Of a DNA stretch of 60,000 nucleotides, positions 8,642 through 19,481 are shown one piece after another. How positions within the stretch are numbered: the stretch's first letter is position 1; every line of letters starts with the position of its first letter. The translations under genes and the position numbers were made by a program. This DNA comes from Diphasiastrum complanatum (lineage: Eukaryota; Streptophyta; Lycopodiopsida; Lycopodiales; Lycopodiaceae): NCBI GenBank assembly GCA_029204225.1, contig CM055096.1, forward strand, positions 61,920,957 to 61,980,956. The letters are read 5' to 3'. The notes beneath the pieces are model-generated. The model was not told the DNA's origin and made no database searches. It saw only the letters and a list, made by a program, of their open reading frames with translations.

Positions 8642-10446
8642 ATTCGTTATCAGTCTTCTTCGGGTGATGTTCTGTCGTTCTGGTTTCCGCTTGGCCGCTG
8701 GCGATGGCAATGTCTTTCTAATGGAGGTCGTCTTGCTGATGGATGTTTTGTGTTTCTGCAGGGTGTTAATGGGTGTTTTGTGTACGTTTTGCGCTTGTTC
8801 AAGCTTTTGGTTCTGGATGAAGGTAGTAGCGTGGTGGAAGATGCATCTGAGGCTGATTTATCCCTTTCTTGTGAGCATGTTGATGTTTTGAAGCTGGGTT
8901 TCCATGCTCTTGAACAATCTGAGCTTGCTATTGTTGAGAGTGGAGGTAATAGAAGGTCTATCTTTGCAGATAGATGGGCTAGAAACAGATTTAATGAATG
9001 GCGTGTGGTTATGGGCTTAGATACAAGTGTTTCTATTGGAGATTTGTTTGAATCTGTTTTAAAAAGTTTGCTTGATCTTTTCGTTTCATTTTTCTTATAA
9101 GTTCGAAGGAAAGATGGTTTTCTTTATCCTGGTGAAACACTGGTTGGTATCCTTCGTGGCATTGGTAGGATTATTTGTGTAAAGCTGGAGCTAAACAGTT
9201 TGTCTACTGGCGTATTTGTTGAGGAATTCAACATCATGTTTGATTCTCGATTCAAAAAAATTCGTGTATCTTGCTTGACTATCGTACAACGTTCTTCTGC
9301 TACTGATGTGGGCAGGAAACGAAAGCTGACACAATCTCTTACTTGTTTACAAGTTCAATGCATTTTATCTCAAAGTTTTATGCAATGTGACGAGGCTCAT
9401 GGTTTGTTAATGAGACTGGCATTTTATATCTGTCACAATTTTTGTGTTAGAGGGCATTCGGAGTTGTATAATCTGTGTATTTCAGATTTTGAAATATCCT
9501 CTGATCATATGGGGAGGTTTGTCAGATTTGATGAGAGGTCTTCTAAGAATCATAAAGTTGATTTGGTCTATTGTGAACCTGAAAGGATGAGACAACCTGT
9601 TAGTTGTTATCTTGCCGATGTAGTTTCTACATTTGATGTCTATTTTGCACATTTGCCGAAGTGGGATGAAGCTGATGGTCATTTGCACCCTTTTTTTCTT
9701 CGTGCTATTGATGGAGTTCGGCGGAGTCCTGCTATGGTAAGCCGCAATTTGTTGTAATTGGATGTGTTGTTTCCTTGTTTTCGTTGTTATTTTATTTTGT
9801 GCAGTATCTTTATTTGGTTTGTTTTTTTGCAGTGGTTTCTGAGGCAAGGATGGGCTTGAAGAGTATTGTAAGGTGGATGAAAATTATGGTTAAAGACATT
9901 CTCGGCTGTGATTTAGGGTTGATTTCTAACAAGAGTGCGGGGGTAACGGTTGTTAAAAGGCTGAATTCCATGGGCGTGCCACCTGAAATTGGTATGAAGT
10001 TGACTGGGCATTTGTCAAGAGACGGTTAAATGCGTTACAACACTGATGCAGAGGGCATTGAGATGCGAGCTTTGCAAAATGTTGCGTCTGTGGCTGGAGC
10101 AGGCGGAGATGGGTCATGGCAAGCGGCATTGGAGTATGAGAAGAAACGCTACGAAGCCGTTCATGGTTATGTTGTTGCAGAACCTCTAAAGACCCTGGAT
10201 GTTTCTTCTTCTACAATTTCTGATAAAGTTGGTGTTGGCGAAATGTATCTTTGTAGTAATGTTGTTGTTTCTGGCTGTTCGACGGGGTCATCTCCTTCTG
10301 TGTTTGTAGATTCTTGGTTTACTACAGATGATGATTGGTGGCGTTGCCAAGATGTTTTGGATGAAATTGATGGTTTGATTTCTAGTCACAAGAAGAACTA
10401 CAATGGCTTCACGAATGCTGGAAGTAGATTGTTACATGCGGATTAG
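8642..10446 (+). pseudogene. Crypton-like tyrosine recombinase, copy 2
   Basis: Tyrosine recombinases cut and rejoin DNA through a Tyr-DNA link. This frame resembles the Crypton-derived type (DUF3504, KIAA1958 and ZMYM C-termini): RWARNRFNEW near the start, RRKDGFLYPGETL, GRKRKLTQSLT, then CVRGHSELYNL (Arg box), SSKNHK (Lys), HLHPFFLRAIDG, KSAG (box II, catalytic Arg replaced by Gly), LTGHLSRDG (GH box) and MRYNTD (Tyr). The frame is open from 8642 but the first Met is at 8750, so an upstream exon or start may be missing. Breaks: TAA at 9098 before VRRKDG, a likely 1-bp loss just after the intron, and TAA at 10027 where copy 1 has Tyr (GYMRYN). The length without breaks would be about 560 codons. 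Confidence 0.75.
9737..9832 (+). other. intron in the recombinase gene
   Basis: 96 bp, GTAAGC donor after SPAM and TTTTTTTGCAG acceptor, with a T-rich tract before the acceptor. Copy 1 has a GTATGT donor at the equivalent codon. The exon after this acceptor begins with codons for WFLRQG but goes out of frame two codons later. An alternative AG at 9804 keeps the downstream frame but adds unlikely residues. Confidence 0.65.
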
Positions 10447-10492
10447 TAATGGCTTCACGAATGCTGGAAGTAGATTGTTACAGGCGGATTAG
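10401..10492 (+). repeat. 46-bp tandem duplication at the gene's 3' end
   Basis: AATGGCTTCACGAATGCTGG and the following 26 bp, including the stop codon TAG, occur twice in direct succession with one difference (TTACATGCGG against TTACAGGCGG). The duplication repeats the last codons of the recombinase frame. Confidence 0.9.
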
Positions 10493-10801
10493 TAATGTTT
10501 CTGACAGGCAGGCAGTAGTGATTTTGACAGTGTCTTTCATTTTCTTAGTGCACTGGAACAAAAATCAATAATCAGTTTTTGGAGATACAGTTTACATGTG
10601 GAATGGAATTTCTTTCATTTGTATTGTGTAATTTACTTATTGTTGTTCTTTTACTGTTTGTATAATGCTAAAATTTTAAATTAATGCTCAGTATTTTCTT
10701 TGTATTGTATAAAGAAGATTCATACGCTTTAATATACCATCTGCATACGGTTGGGGGCTGCTCATTTTTTTTATTACGTGGCCTAATTTTCATACATAAA
10801 C

Positions 10802-10822
10802 GGCCGCACCTGCCAATAACGT
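10802..10822 (-). repeat. right inverted repeat of the recombinase element
   Basis: The reverse complement reads ACGTTATTGGCAGGTGCGGC, the partner of the left repeat at 8544-8564. Confidence 0.7.
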
Positions 10823-10826
10823 AGCG

Positions 10827-12640
10827 AGTGGACTACGCCCACAAGTTACAACTGTATGTATTAATAGTTGTTCCGAGTCGCGGTTCTTTAGAGTAGTCAT
10901 ATCCGTATTCATGTTTGCCCAGAAGAGGCTTTCATCAGCTGAAGAATACGTTGCACATTAAGTCATCCGTCCTCTGTTTACTAAATTCTAGCTGTACTGT
11001 GTGGAATCACTGGAATGCTCAGACATGGTGTTGGACCAGTCGAATGGTCAGGTGTCAAGACTCGAGAGCAATGTGAAAGGATTCAGGGACCGCAACCTGC
11101 TCGTCCAATTCACGATCAATAAATATGAAATCTGACAGAGCTTACTCAGGTTTATTCAGCACACCGTGCTCGTCCAATTTATGATCAATGAAAGGGAAAT
11201 CTGACAGAGCTTCCTCAGGTTTATCCAGGACAGTATCCGAGACAAGCTCGATTGTTCTTAAAAGTTCGAACTTAGAAGTTGAAAGGTGTGTGTTGGTGCA
11301 CGGGCAGCTGGAACCTGGATGCATAACAAAGCACAAGAGCACGATTTTCCAAGTAGGCACTGGTTTAGGATGCATGAAAACTGTCGATTCACGATCTAGC
11401 TGTCAGCAACTAAGCTTGATGAATCACGAAAGCAAATCAATTTTAGAGGAAGACGTAACTCAGACAAGGTAAGGAAACTTGACATGACGGTCAGCAAATG
11501 CATGAAAGACGAGTGAGAGCTATATGTGAATCGAGACTCGAAAACCTAAGAATAACCTTTCGTGTTGCATTCATCTCGACTCTCAATCCTGTAATTCATG
11601 ACAAAGAAGTTTACGTCCACCTGCTCTGGTTAGCACCTAGCCTGCTGACTGACTGCTGAGACATCTCAATCTAAGTCTTAACAGCACATTGATCCTAACT
11701 GAGCGCCATGCCCCACATCTGACTCCCCACACCAACCATCTGAATTTGGATTGCCACGAATCACCCATTGCTTTCTCTCCCTCCATCCGAAGTTCAATCT
11801 GTCTGAACAGCACATTGATTTTGTTGATTTTTATGCACTTAATTAAGTAATGGAATAATTTAGAAGCTTAAGTTATAAAATTGAATCATTTAGCTATACC
11901 CGTTGCAATTTTTCTGAATAGAGCTAGTTTGAGAATTAGAGCTTGAACAAATAGTTATTAAGTGTAAAACTTGAAAGGGTTCACTATTCCTTGCTTAAAA
12001 ACTTAGAATTTTTGAACAATCAAAATATCTAAAGGAGACCATGAAAAATGACATCAAAGTTAGTAATTGGACTATGTTATTGTATTATATAATAGCTCCA
12101 ATGGTCATCATTGAAAATTTTCTATCTTACAAGCTATTAGGTCAATTATTAAATAATGTCAGACACCAAAAAATGTGCTTTTAATTATCCAAATTGCACT
12201 TATTCTCGAGTTCCAATGCAATTGCTATTTGGTTACTAAAGAATATGGATACAGGAATCATCTTGTAATCCTTTCTTTAAGAGCTATTACAAGACATACC
12301 AAGAATGAACAATATGACTTAGAAGAATATCGCACTTGACTCTAAAGGATACCCTACATCAATATCTCGAACCCCACATCCTAAGCCCTAAACCCCTTTC
12401 TTTGGATCCACTATAATAATTGTTCAACTCTTTCATGCATTGCCACCTACACATACAATCCTAGACCCCTTTCTCTAAATTTCCTATCTATTCTGCTCTG
12501 ATTAATAATTACATTCATAATTTTCAATCACATTTTACTTTCAATTGAGTGTTCAGGAAGAAGAGCTGAAGAATATAGTCCAAAATTGCTCCAAAGGTCG
12601 CTCTCATGTTTATCCAAACTCTCTTTAAGACGAAGATTGG
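10827..12640. other. gene-free stretch with a short tandem repeat
   Basis: I see no convincing gene. Short open frames at 11142-11472 overlap on both strands and lack any recognisable motif. A diverged direct repeat with a period of about 69 bp lies at 11099-11229 (CTCGTCCAATT...GAAATCTGACAGAGCTT...CAGGTTTAT). From about 11820 to 12600 the sequence is AT-rich and featureless. Confidence 0.5.
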
Positions 12641-14175
12641 CTAGAGGAAATCAGACCCTCTAAGTACTTCTATGCCTAAGATGAAGTGAAGACACCCTAG
12701 ATCTACCATCTTGAACTCTAAGGATAGATCTATCTTGATTTTTTCAATACCATCAACACTATTTCCACTAATGATGATGTCATCTACATAAATGAGTAAA
12801 AGTACAATACCAACATCATCAAACTTAATGTAAAGAGCAGGATCATATTCACTTTGAACAAAAGAAAGTGAAATAAGATAGCAATGTAGTCTTGAATTCC
12901 AAGATCTCGAGGCTTGCTTCAAGCCATAGATGCTTCTTTGGAGATGGCATACTTTGTTCTCCATTCCATGCTTGATGAACCCTTGTGGCTGCTCCATATA
13001 GATATCATCTTCCAAAAAACCATTAAAGAAAGCATTAGAGACATCCATTTGACATAGAATCCATCCAAAATGTGATGCAAGTGCAATGATTAGTCTTATT
13101 GTGACCATCTTGGCCACGGGTGCAAAAGTTTCCTCATAGTCTATCCCTTTCTCTTGAGCATAACCTTTTGCAACTAATCTTGCTTTATGTTTGTTAACAC
13201 TCCCATTTGCATTCAACTTAAGCTTGAAGACCCACTTGCATCCTATTACATTCCTTTGAGGTCTCTCAACAAGCAACCAAGTTTCATTCTCAATCAAGGC
13301 ATCATACTCATCCAACATAGCTTTATACCATTCTTTGGAGTTCAATGCATCTTCAACATTAGACGGTTCTTCAAAACTAGATAAAGCATAAGAAGTGGAT
13401 GAGATACCCTCAACTTGCTGTCCTTTGCCTTGATATGTGAGCCTTGATGGCTCCACTTTTGCCCTTGAAGATCTCCTTGGTGTGATAGGTGGGTTTGGTG
13501 CTTGCTCCTCCATGAGCTCCTCCTCAAAACCAAGATCTTGCTCCTCGGCCATCTTCTTCTTGATTGTTGGAGCACTTGAGCCTTCTTCAAGCATATGCAT
13601 ATGATGTTCATCAAAGATGACATCCCTTGAAACAACAAATTTGTTCAAGGATGGGAGATAGACTTTGTAGCCCTTGCTTGAGCTTGCATATCCAAGCATG
13701 ATCCCTCTTGTGGAAGATGGATCCTCCTTGGTTCTTGTTTCCAATGGCACATGCACATAACATATACACCCAAAAACTTTCAAGTGATTAAGATTGGGTT
13801 TCTTTCCATACAACATCTCATAAGGAGTTTTGCCTTCAATTGCTTTGCAAGACACCCTATTCATCAAGTAGTTTGCACATACAAGAGACTCACCCCAAAA
13901 GGATTTGGGCAAACAAGCATCTAATCTTAAAGCCTTAGAACATTCACATAATGTTCTATTCCTTCTTTCAGCAACTCCATTTTGTTGAGGAGTGTAAGGA
14001 CAAGAAGTCTCTTTCTTGATCCCTTCCTCCTCACAAAAGGCCTTGAACTCATTGGAGATGAATTCTCCACCATTGTCACTTCTAAGAATCTTGATGCTAT
14101 GATTATGATGCTTTTCCACAAACAACTTGAACTTTACAAAAGTATCAAGTACTTGAGACTTGGACGATATAGATG
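12641..14175 (-). pseudogene. copia integrase, linker and reverse transcriptase
   Basis: The longest open frame in the window, about 510 recognisable residues. It runs from SKSQVLDTFVKFK (mid integrase) through RSDNGGEF and QQNGVAERRNR (second Asp and Glu of integrase), RIFGC-like KVFGC, the linker PRRSSRAKVEPSRLTY, the reverse transcriptase fingers, motif A QMDVSNAFFNG intact, YGLKQASRSW and YVDDIIISG. It ends at LHFILGIEVLRGSDFL. There is no internal stop, so the lesions are the missing ends: no gag, protease, first integrase Asp or RNase H, and no LTRs. Residues upstream of SKSQ in the open frame are not copia. Confidence 0.92.
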
Positions 14176-14419
14176 CAATCATGACATTGCTTTCAAGCTT
14201 GCCCTCTACATATGAGAACTGGGTGATGATCATGTAGACACACTCAGATTTAACTCTTATTAGATTTATCACTATGTTGCTGCAAGAAGATAATTGAAGA
14301 AGTTAATACACATTGTTGACTTCATCATCTCATGCTCTATATGTCAAAGGCTCAAAATGACAGAAGCAAAAAAGCTCTAAGCATTCCACATTAAATCATA
14401 AATCGCCACAAAGTCAAGA

Positions 14420-14819
14420 ACAATTATCAAATCCACAGTCGAAGAAGAAGGTCTTTTGTAAGTATTGCAAGCACACTAATCATGAGATGCAGGATTGCAG
14501 GATGCTCAAAGCAAAGAATGCCAACAAACAACCGGATCATCAGACGAATGCAGTTACAGCATCTCCCAATCTCAACATGGACGAAGGAACATTTATGGTC
14601 AAAGACCAAAATGCAATATTTGATAATGCTTGGTTTTTGAATTCTGGAGCTAGTCAACACATAACTAGTCATGGTGAGCATTTTCACTCCTATACACCTT
14701 ACAATACAAAAAAATGCGTTCATCTTGGCAACAATAGTACTCACACTATCGAAGGTGAAGGCACTATAAAATTAAAATTCACAATAACATATGGCATAGA
14801 TTCTGAAATGGGCATCTAA
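14420..14819 (+). pseudogene. copia gag zinc knuckle and protease fragment
   Basis: The plus frame reads FCKYCKHTNHEMQDC, a complete CX2CX4HX4C nucleocapsid knuckle, followed about 60 residues later by WFLNSGASQHIT, where the copia protease normally has D-S-G-A. The catalytic Asp is replaced by Asn, which should abolish cleavage. The following segment (HLGNNSTHTIEGEGTIKL) matches copia protease. It ends at 14819 with no integrase. Confidence 0.85.
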
Positions 14820-15421
14820 CAAATTTTTGGAAATTTTATATTATGTTGGAATTCGACGCATCGGAATCCGACATTCAGGCAAAAAATCCAAAACCTCAAG
14901 TCCGGTTATCAGGAAATTGTGGTGGCAACCAATTTTTAAAGTGCACATCAGAATCCGACATCCATGTCAGCAATCCAAAAGCATGTCCACCGCGTCTAGC
15001 TTCCAACGTCCGAGCCTGGACTAACATGGCTGTCAAAATTTGACGTGTTTGGAGGATGTCAGATTTCGACGTCTGCTTCATTTTTCCAAATTCGCGCGAT
15101 CTAGTGCCTTCCTTATCAGTTTTTTTGTGTAGGTTGGAGCGATTGAAGACATCTTTGGAGCGATTATTGCGATTATTGCTATTCTTGAAGATCAATTTAT
15201 GCTTTTGATGCTTAGAGGTTAGTGCTTGATGATATTGAAGGCTTTTGAAGTTCATGTTTTGCTTTTTGTTTTCAAGATAAAGTTTGTTTTGTTTGTTTTT
15301 GTGAAAGAAATTGAAGATAGAAAAGATAAATGTTTGAATAGATAGTGTTAAGTGTTTAAATAGATAGTATTAAGTGTTAGTGTTTGAATAGATAGTGTTT
15401 GATGGTAAATGAATCTTAGAT
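14820..15421. other. unassigned sequence before the microsatellite block
   Basis: Two overlapping short frames of opposite sense show no motif. The stretch 14850-15090 is less AT-rich, with repeats of AATCCGACAT. From 15260 there are diverged repeats of GATAGTGTTAAGTGTTTAAAT. No gene seen. Confidence 0.4.
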
Positions 15422-15487
15422 TTTTATTTGAGAGAGAGATAGAGATCTAGAAAGAGTGAGTGAGTGTGAGTGTGAGGTGTGTATGTG
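15422..15487 (+). repeat. imperfect GA/GTGA simple repeat
   Basis: GAGAGAGAGATAGAGATC followed by GAGTGAGTGAGTGTGAGTG-type repeats. Confidence 0.85.
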
Positions 15488-15611
15488 TGAGTGTGTTTCC
15501 TTGACATTTGCATTGATTTAAAATGATTCAAGATATTGTCTTTCTTGTAATAGATTGTTAGAATTATTTAGTATAGTGTTTGGTAGTAATGGATTTTTAG
15601 ATTTGTAATTT

Positions 15612-15673
15612 GAGAGAGAGAGAGAGAGGGAGGGAGGGAGGGAGGGAGGGAGGAGGAGGAGGAGGAGGAGGAA
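15612..15673 (+). repeat. (GA)n(GGGA)n(GGA)n compound microsatellite
   Basis: Three purine repeat types in direct succession. Read on the other strand this produces artefactual Ser/Pro/Leu-rich frames. Confidence 0.95.
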
Positions 15674-15721
15674 GTGTATGTGTTTTGAATTTTCCATTGA
15701 TTTATAAGAGAGTGAAGGAGA

Positions 15722-15754
<33 letters not shown>

Positions 15755-15758
15755 GTGT
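15722..15758 (+). repeat. (TG)n microsatellite
   Basis: About 18 TG units with one CG interruption, a candidate length-polymorphic site. Confidence 0.95.
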
Positions 15759-15853
15759 TTGGCATTTTGCATTGATTTAGAATTTAGGATAATAGATAAA
15801 TAGATAGTCTTTTGCATTTATTTAGGATTAAGAGTGATAGATGAATAGATGGC

Positions 15854-15856
<3 letters not shown>

Positions 15857-15917
<61 letters not shown>
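15857..15917 (+). repeat. (GA)30 microsatellite
   Basis: About 60 bp of uninterrupted GA, the longest perfect simple repeat in the window. Confidence 0.97.
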
Positions 15918-15919
<2 letters not shown>

Positions 15920-16157
15920 GTTATTTTTGAATTGCTTGTGTATGTGACAAAGATATTCAAAGAAAAGGAAAGAGAGGAAGCATTGTAAGAGTGAACAATA
16001 CCCAACATAGTAAAAAAGTCAAATGTAATTTATTACTTTCATTTTTTTAAAGCAATGTCATATTTTATCACATACACTAGAAATTAGTTAATATGAAAGA
16101 GTGGAATGTAGGTATTTAAAATTCCCAATCCTAGGAAGGTGCATAGCCCTTACTTTT

Positions 16158-16771
16158 TGTGAAAGAATTCAGATCATTGATGATCCAAATCCATAAAGGA
16201 TCTTTGGTTACAAAACAAGCTACTCCACCGATCTTGCCAATGTAGAAAAATCAGCATCTACACACAAAATAGAATGCAAACTCTAATAGAACTTGATCAA
16301 ACATGAATCAAAACATAAATACAAGATAATGTCTGTACAACAATAGTAACCTACTATATTTCACATGTGTGAACCTTAAAATAGCAAATATAGATCATTC
16401 TACACATAGAATTGCAAGATATCACAAGTATAGTGCACCACTGGATAGTAGAACCCAAGAGAACCATGTATAAGCATGAAATTAGATAGAGAAGAGAGAA
16501 GATCTGCTTCTCCACAAGTTACATCCTTTTACAAGGTCCAACCCTATTTGGTCACTTGGCTTTCCCTCCAAAATGTAAACCCTACTATCTAGATTTAATG
16601 TACCCAAACTCGACTACTAGCTTTTCCACACTTTCCAAAAGTGTTTATTCAAATGAAATTTAGACTAATTAACTTTTAAAAGTCAAACTCTAAGTCTAAT
16701 ATAAAGCTGGCCTTAATTTGCCAAATCTAGAAATATAGCAAATATGACTAAACTAGTTGAATCTTTCACAC
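16158..16771 (-). repeat. LTR, family 2 (3' LTR of a minus copia)
   Basis: 614 bp, TGTGAAAGAATTC to AATCTTTCACA, with matching 5-bp ends. The purine tract GAAGAGGGAG (minus) follows at 16772. Related copies lie at 49756-50382 (plus) and 53031-53403 (minus, partial). Contains TTTCACATGTGTGAA near 16366. Confidence 0.9.
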
Positions 16772-16941
16772 TCCCTCTTCAACTAGTTTTATCATAGCCA
16801 TTGATAACACTCCAAGTGATGTCCTATGCTTCAAGAACAAGTCCTTTCCCAATGCTTTGGTGAAGATATCAGCTACAAATTCCCTTGAGGACACATGTTG
16901 AAGCTCCACCTCCTTTGCAATGGCTTGCTCCCTTACAAGAT
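16772..16941 (-). pseudogene. copia RNase H C-terminus
   Basis: The minus frame LVREQAIAKEVELQHV, ADIFTKALGKDLF and AMIKLVEEGV ends with the stop TGA that overlaps the first bases of the LTR (GTG-TGA). The frame is cut after about 57 residues by insertion of the next LTR at 16942. Confidence 0.88.
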
Positions 16942-17624
16942 TGTTAAAATTACAGCAAATAAGGATCCTAAAACACTTGAAATGATGAGGGAAACAATAG
17001 ATTATGATCTCATAAGATTAGCACAACTTGAACCATCAAAAACCATCACGAATCTATGCTTGAACCTCACTAAATGGCCCAAATCCTTGAAGAAGCCTTC
17101 ACACATGTGAAAGTATGGCCTCTCACAGTCTGAGAACTGTACACCAGACCCACATTCAATCCTATAATGATTAGGAATCACAAGAACTCAAAGAATTAAG
17201 AACATAGAGAGCAATTGCACCAATATGAGAGAAAAATCATGAAATTGCTTGATTGATTTTGGTGAGATATCATCACCTATATATACATGATCCATCATGG
17301 TTTTGGGCAGGTATGAGTAGCCCTAAACCTATCCCTAATGCTAATTTTGGTGGATCTTTCATCCCTACCAATTTAGAGTTGGAATCTTGGAGATCCCTCA
17401 ACAATGTAAAAACTATCAGAAATAACTCCTACTTTTTCTCTCTTATATCTAAGCATGATTTGGACTCATTACAAAGGTTCTATCACTTAGGTCTACTTGA
17501 GAACATTCTTTATGAATGGAATCCTATGCTATTTGGCATGTGTGACAAGCCACATCATGACCATCTAACTATTTACAAGTCATATGACTAAAACTAGTCA
17601 AGCTAAAATTGTGAATTTTTAACA
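16942..17624 (-). repeat. LTR, family 3 (3' LTR of a minus copia)
   Basis: 683 bp, TGTTAAAATTAC to GAATTTTTAACA. The minus-strand purine tract AGTGAGGAGGAG follows at 17625. It lies inside the RNase H end of the preceding copia, so that element was the older host. Contains TTCACACATGTGAA near 17099. Confidence 0.88.
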
Positions 17625-18345
17625 CTCCTCCTCACTATCTAGCTTGGTTCAATCATTGCTTTACTAATCAGTCCAAGTGATGATCTGAACTTCATAAAAT
17701 GTGTCTTTTGAATTGGTTTAGTAAGTAGATCAGCTACACATTCATTGCTTGGAACATGCTCCAAAGCAATCTCCTTGGCTTGCACCATTTCTCTCACAAA
17801 GTGATGGCATATCTCAATGTGCTTAGATCTTGCATGGAAGATTGGGCTAGATGCAAGGTGTTGGTCTGATATATTGTCATTGTAGATGATTGGTGCCTCC
17901 TCTGAATCCACGATGTTTAGCTCCACCAATAATCTTTTGATCCAAAGTACCTCCCTTGTAGTAGTTGTCAAAGCTTTGTACTCGGCCTCGGTTGAAGATA
18001 GAGATATAGTTTCTTGCTTTTTGGAAAGCCATGAAACCACACCTTCTCCAATGAAAGTTGAATAGGCACTTGTTGATTTCCTAACCCTCTTGTCCCCTGC
18101 AAAATCTGAATCACTAAATGCATCACATCTCCTATATATAGAATTCCAAAATCCAATGTACCCGAGATGTATCTTAGAATCCTCTTAGCCTTTTTCCAAT
18201 GGATATTTAATGGTTTTTGCATGGATTGGCTCAACCTACATACACTAAAGCTAAGATCTGGTCTAGTTATAATGATCCACATTAAGGAGCCTATAAGTTG
18301 CCTAAACAAAGTGATGTCCATGAAGGATCTTTCATCATCTTCATT
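17625..18345 (-). pseudogene. copia reverse transcriptase tail and RNase H
   Basis: The minus strand gives DERSFMDITLFRQLIGSLM, TRPDLSFSVCRLSQ and WKKAKRILRYISGT (connection region). Then, after a frameshift near 18110, come SLSSTEAEYKAL, YNDNISDQ (the usual C-D-N-Q box altered), ARSKHIEICHHFVRE and VADLLTKPI, ending at the stop at 17639. The upstream side is cut by an LTR at 18346. The normal YVDD box is absent. Confidence 0.88.
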
Positions 18346-18817
18346 TGTGGTAGAGCACAAGACAGTAGCGGACAAAGCCACGTGCCCTACAAAGCTTATT
18401 CAAACTGTAAAGGAATGAAACCTTATTGCTGACAAATTAAAGAATCAATGCACAGAACATCTACTATTGTCTATCTCTGATGAGCTTCTCTTCTTCATTC
18501 TCTCTCACTTATTGTTAATGAATACGCAAATGGTATTCAATATATACATAATGTTATAGGTGTGCAGATGAAGAAAGAACATGGTGGATGTGTTTTCTAT
18601 AGGAGATTGTGGGTGGCTGCAATCGTCATCCAATTTGTTAGCGCAGCTGCATGAGCGTGAAGAGGGTGTGACGTCAGCCTTTGCTTTTCGTCTTTTCATC
18701 GTCTGTGAGAATTTGCATGTGAATATACAGACTGTGCGACAACATGAGTAAATATGCAGCATGAATGGAGGCAGATTTAAAATGGGATTTAGGTGACTAC
18801 AGGAAATAAATCCAACA
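18346..18817 (-). repeat. LTR, family 4 (3' LTR)
   Basis: It begins TGTGGTAGAGCACAAGAC and ends AATAAATCCAACA. Alignable along its length with 22579-23049, with scattered substitutions. Confidence 0.92.
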
Positions 18818-18824
18818 CCACCTC

Positions 18825-19481
18825 TTAATCTGGATCCGTGAATGCCTTGATCTTCAGACTAAGCAATGCACAAAATTTGTTGTCTGCATTAACATTGAGT
18901 GTTTTCGTGAATGTGTCTGCAACCATGTCCTGCATTCTGTAGTACGTTAAGCTTACTTCCTTTTTGAGAACCTTGTCCCTGATGTAGTGATATCTGATTT
19001 CAATGTGCTTACTCCTAGATTGTAATCTAGGGTTAGCCGATAAGGCAATAGCACTCTGATTATCATGGAATAAAATTGTAGGGCTATACTGATTTAGATT
19101 AACATCTGACATTAAATTTCTCAACCAAAATGCTCCTTTGATAGATTGAGAAACAACAATGTATTCTGCTTCTGTAGAAGAAAGTGCGACAAAAGTTTGC
19201 TTACAACTGTTCCATGAGATAGGACTGCCATTGAAGAAGAATGTAAATCTAGATGTGGATTTACGATTGTCTACATCTCCTCCCCAGCTTGCATCAGAAT
19301 AACCACTGAGCTTATGAAGATTGTCGTTGCTGACATCTCCATAGCAGATGCATTGGTCCATGGTAGCTCGAATATATCTCATGACTCGTATGAGAGCCTT
19401 CCAATGGGTAATGCCAGAATTAGCAATGTATTGGCTCATTGAGCTTACATCAAAAGAGATATCGAGTTTTGTACAGACCAT
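18825..19481 (-). pseudogene. copia RNase H (family 4)
   Basis: A 218-residue open frame with an unbroken domain: DISFDVSSMSQYIANSG (connection), GYSDASWGGD (Asp), ALSSTEAEYIV (Glu), LFHDNQSAIALS (Asp), RSKHIEIRYHYIRD and ADTFTKTLN. It is the best RNase H in the window but cannot be translated with the reverse transcriptase because of a break near 19482-19520. Confidence 0.92.

Larger units (their letters stand above)
8521..10826 (+). mobile_element. putative inverted-repeat tyrosine-recombinase element
   Basis: A 2.3-kb unit whose only gene is a Crypton-like tyrosine recombinase. The left end is a GGGCCC-TTC-GGGCCC hairpin, GTTACGTG, then ACGTTATTGGGCAGGTG and TGGC. The right end, read on the minus strand from 10822, is ACGTTATTGGCAGGTG and CGGC, matching the left with one indel and one substitution over about 20 bp. 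The right end lacks the hairpin. A 3' untranslated stretch of about 350 bp, AT-rich, lies between the gene and the right repeat. I see no clear target-site duplication. The boundaries are inference. Confidence 0.55.

Noticed and set aside
11142-11472. Overlapping short frames on both strands
   Set aside because: No motif, includes a tandem repeat, and neither strand shows splice or start context.
15518-16008. Ser/Leu/Pro-rich minus frames
   Set aside because: They are translations of GA and GGA microsatellites, open because of the repeat.
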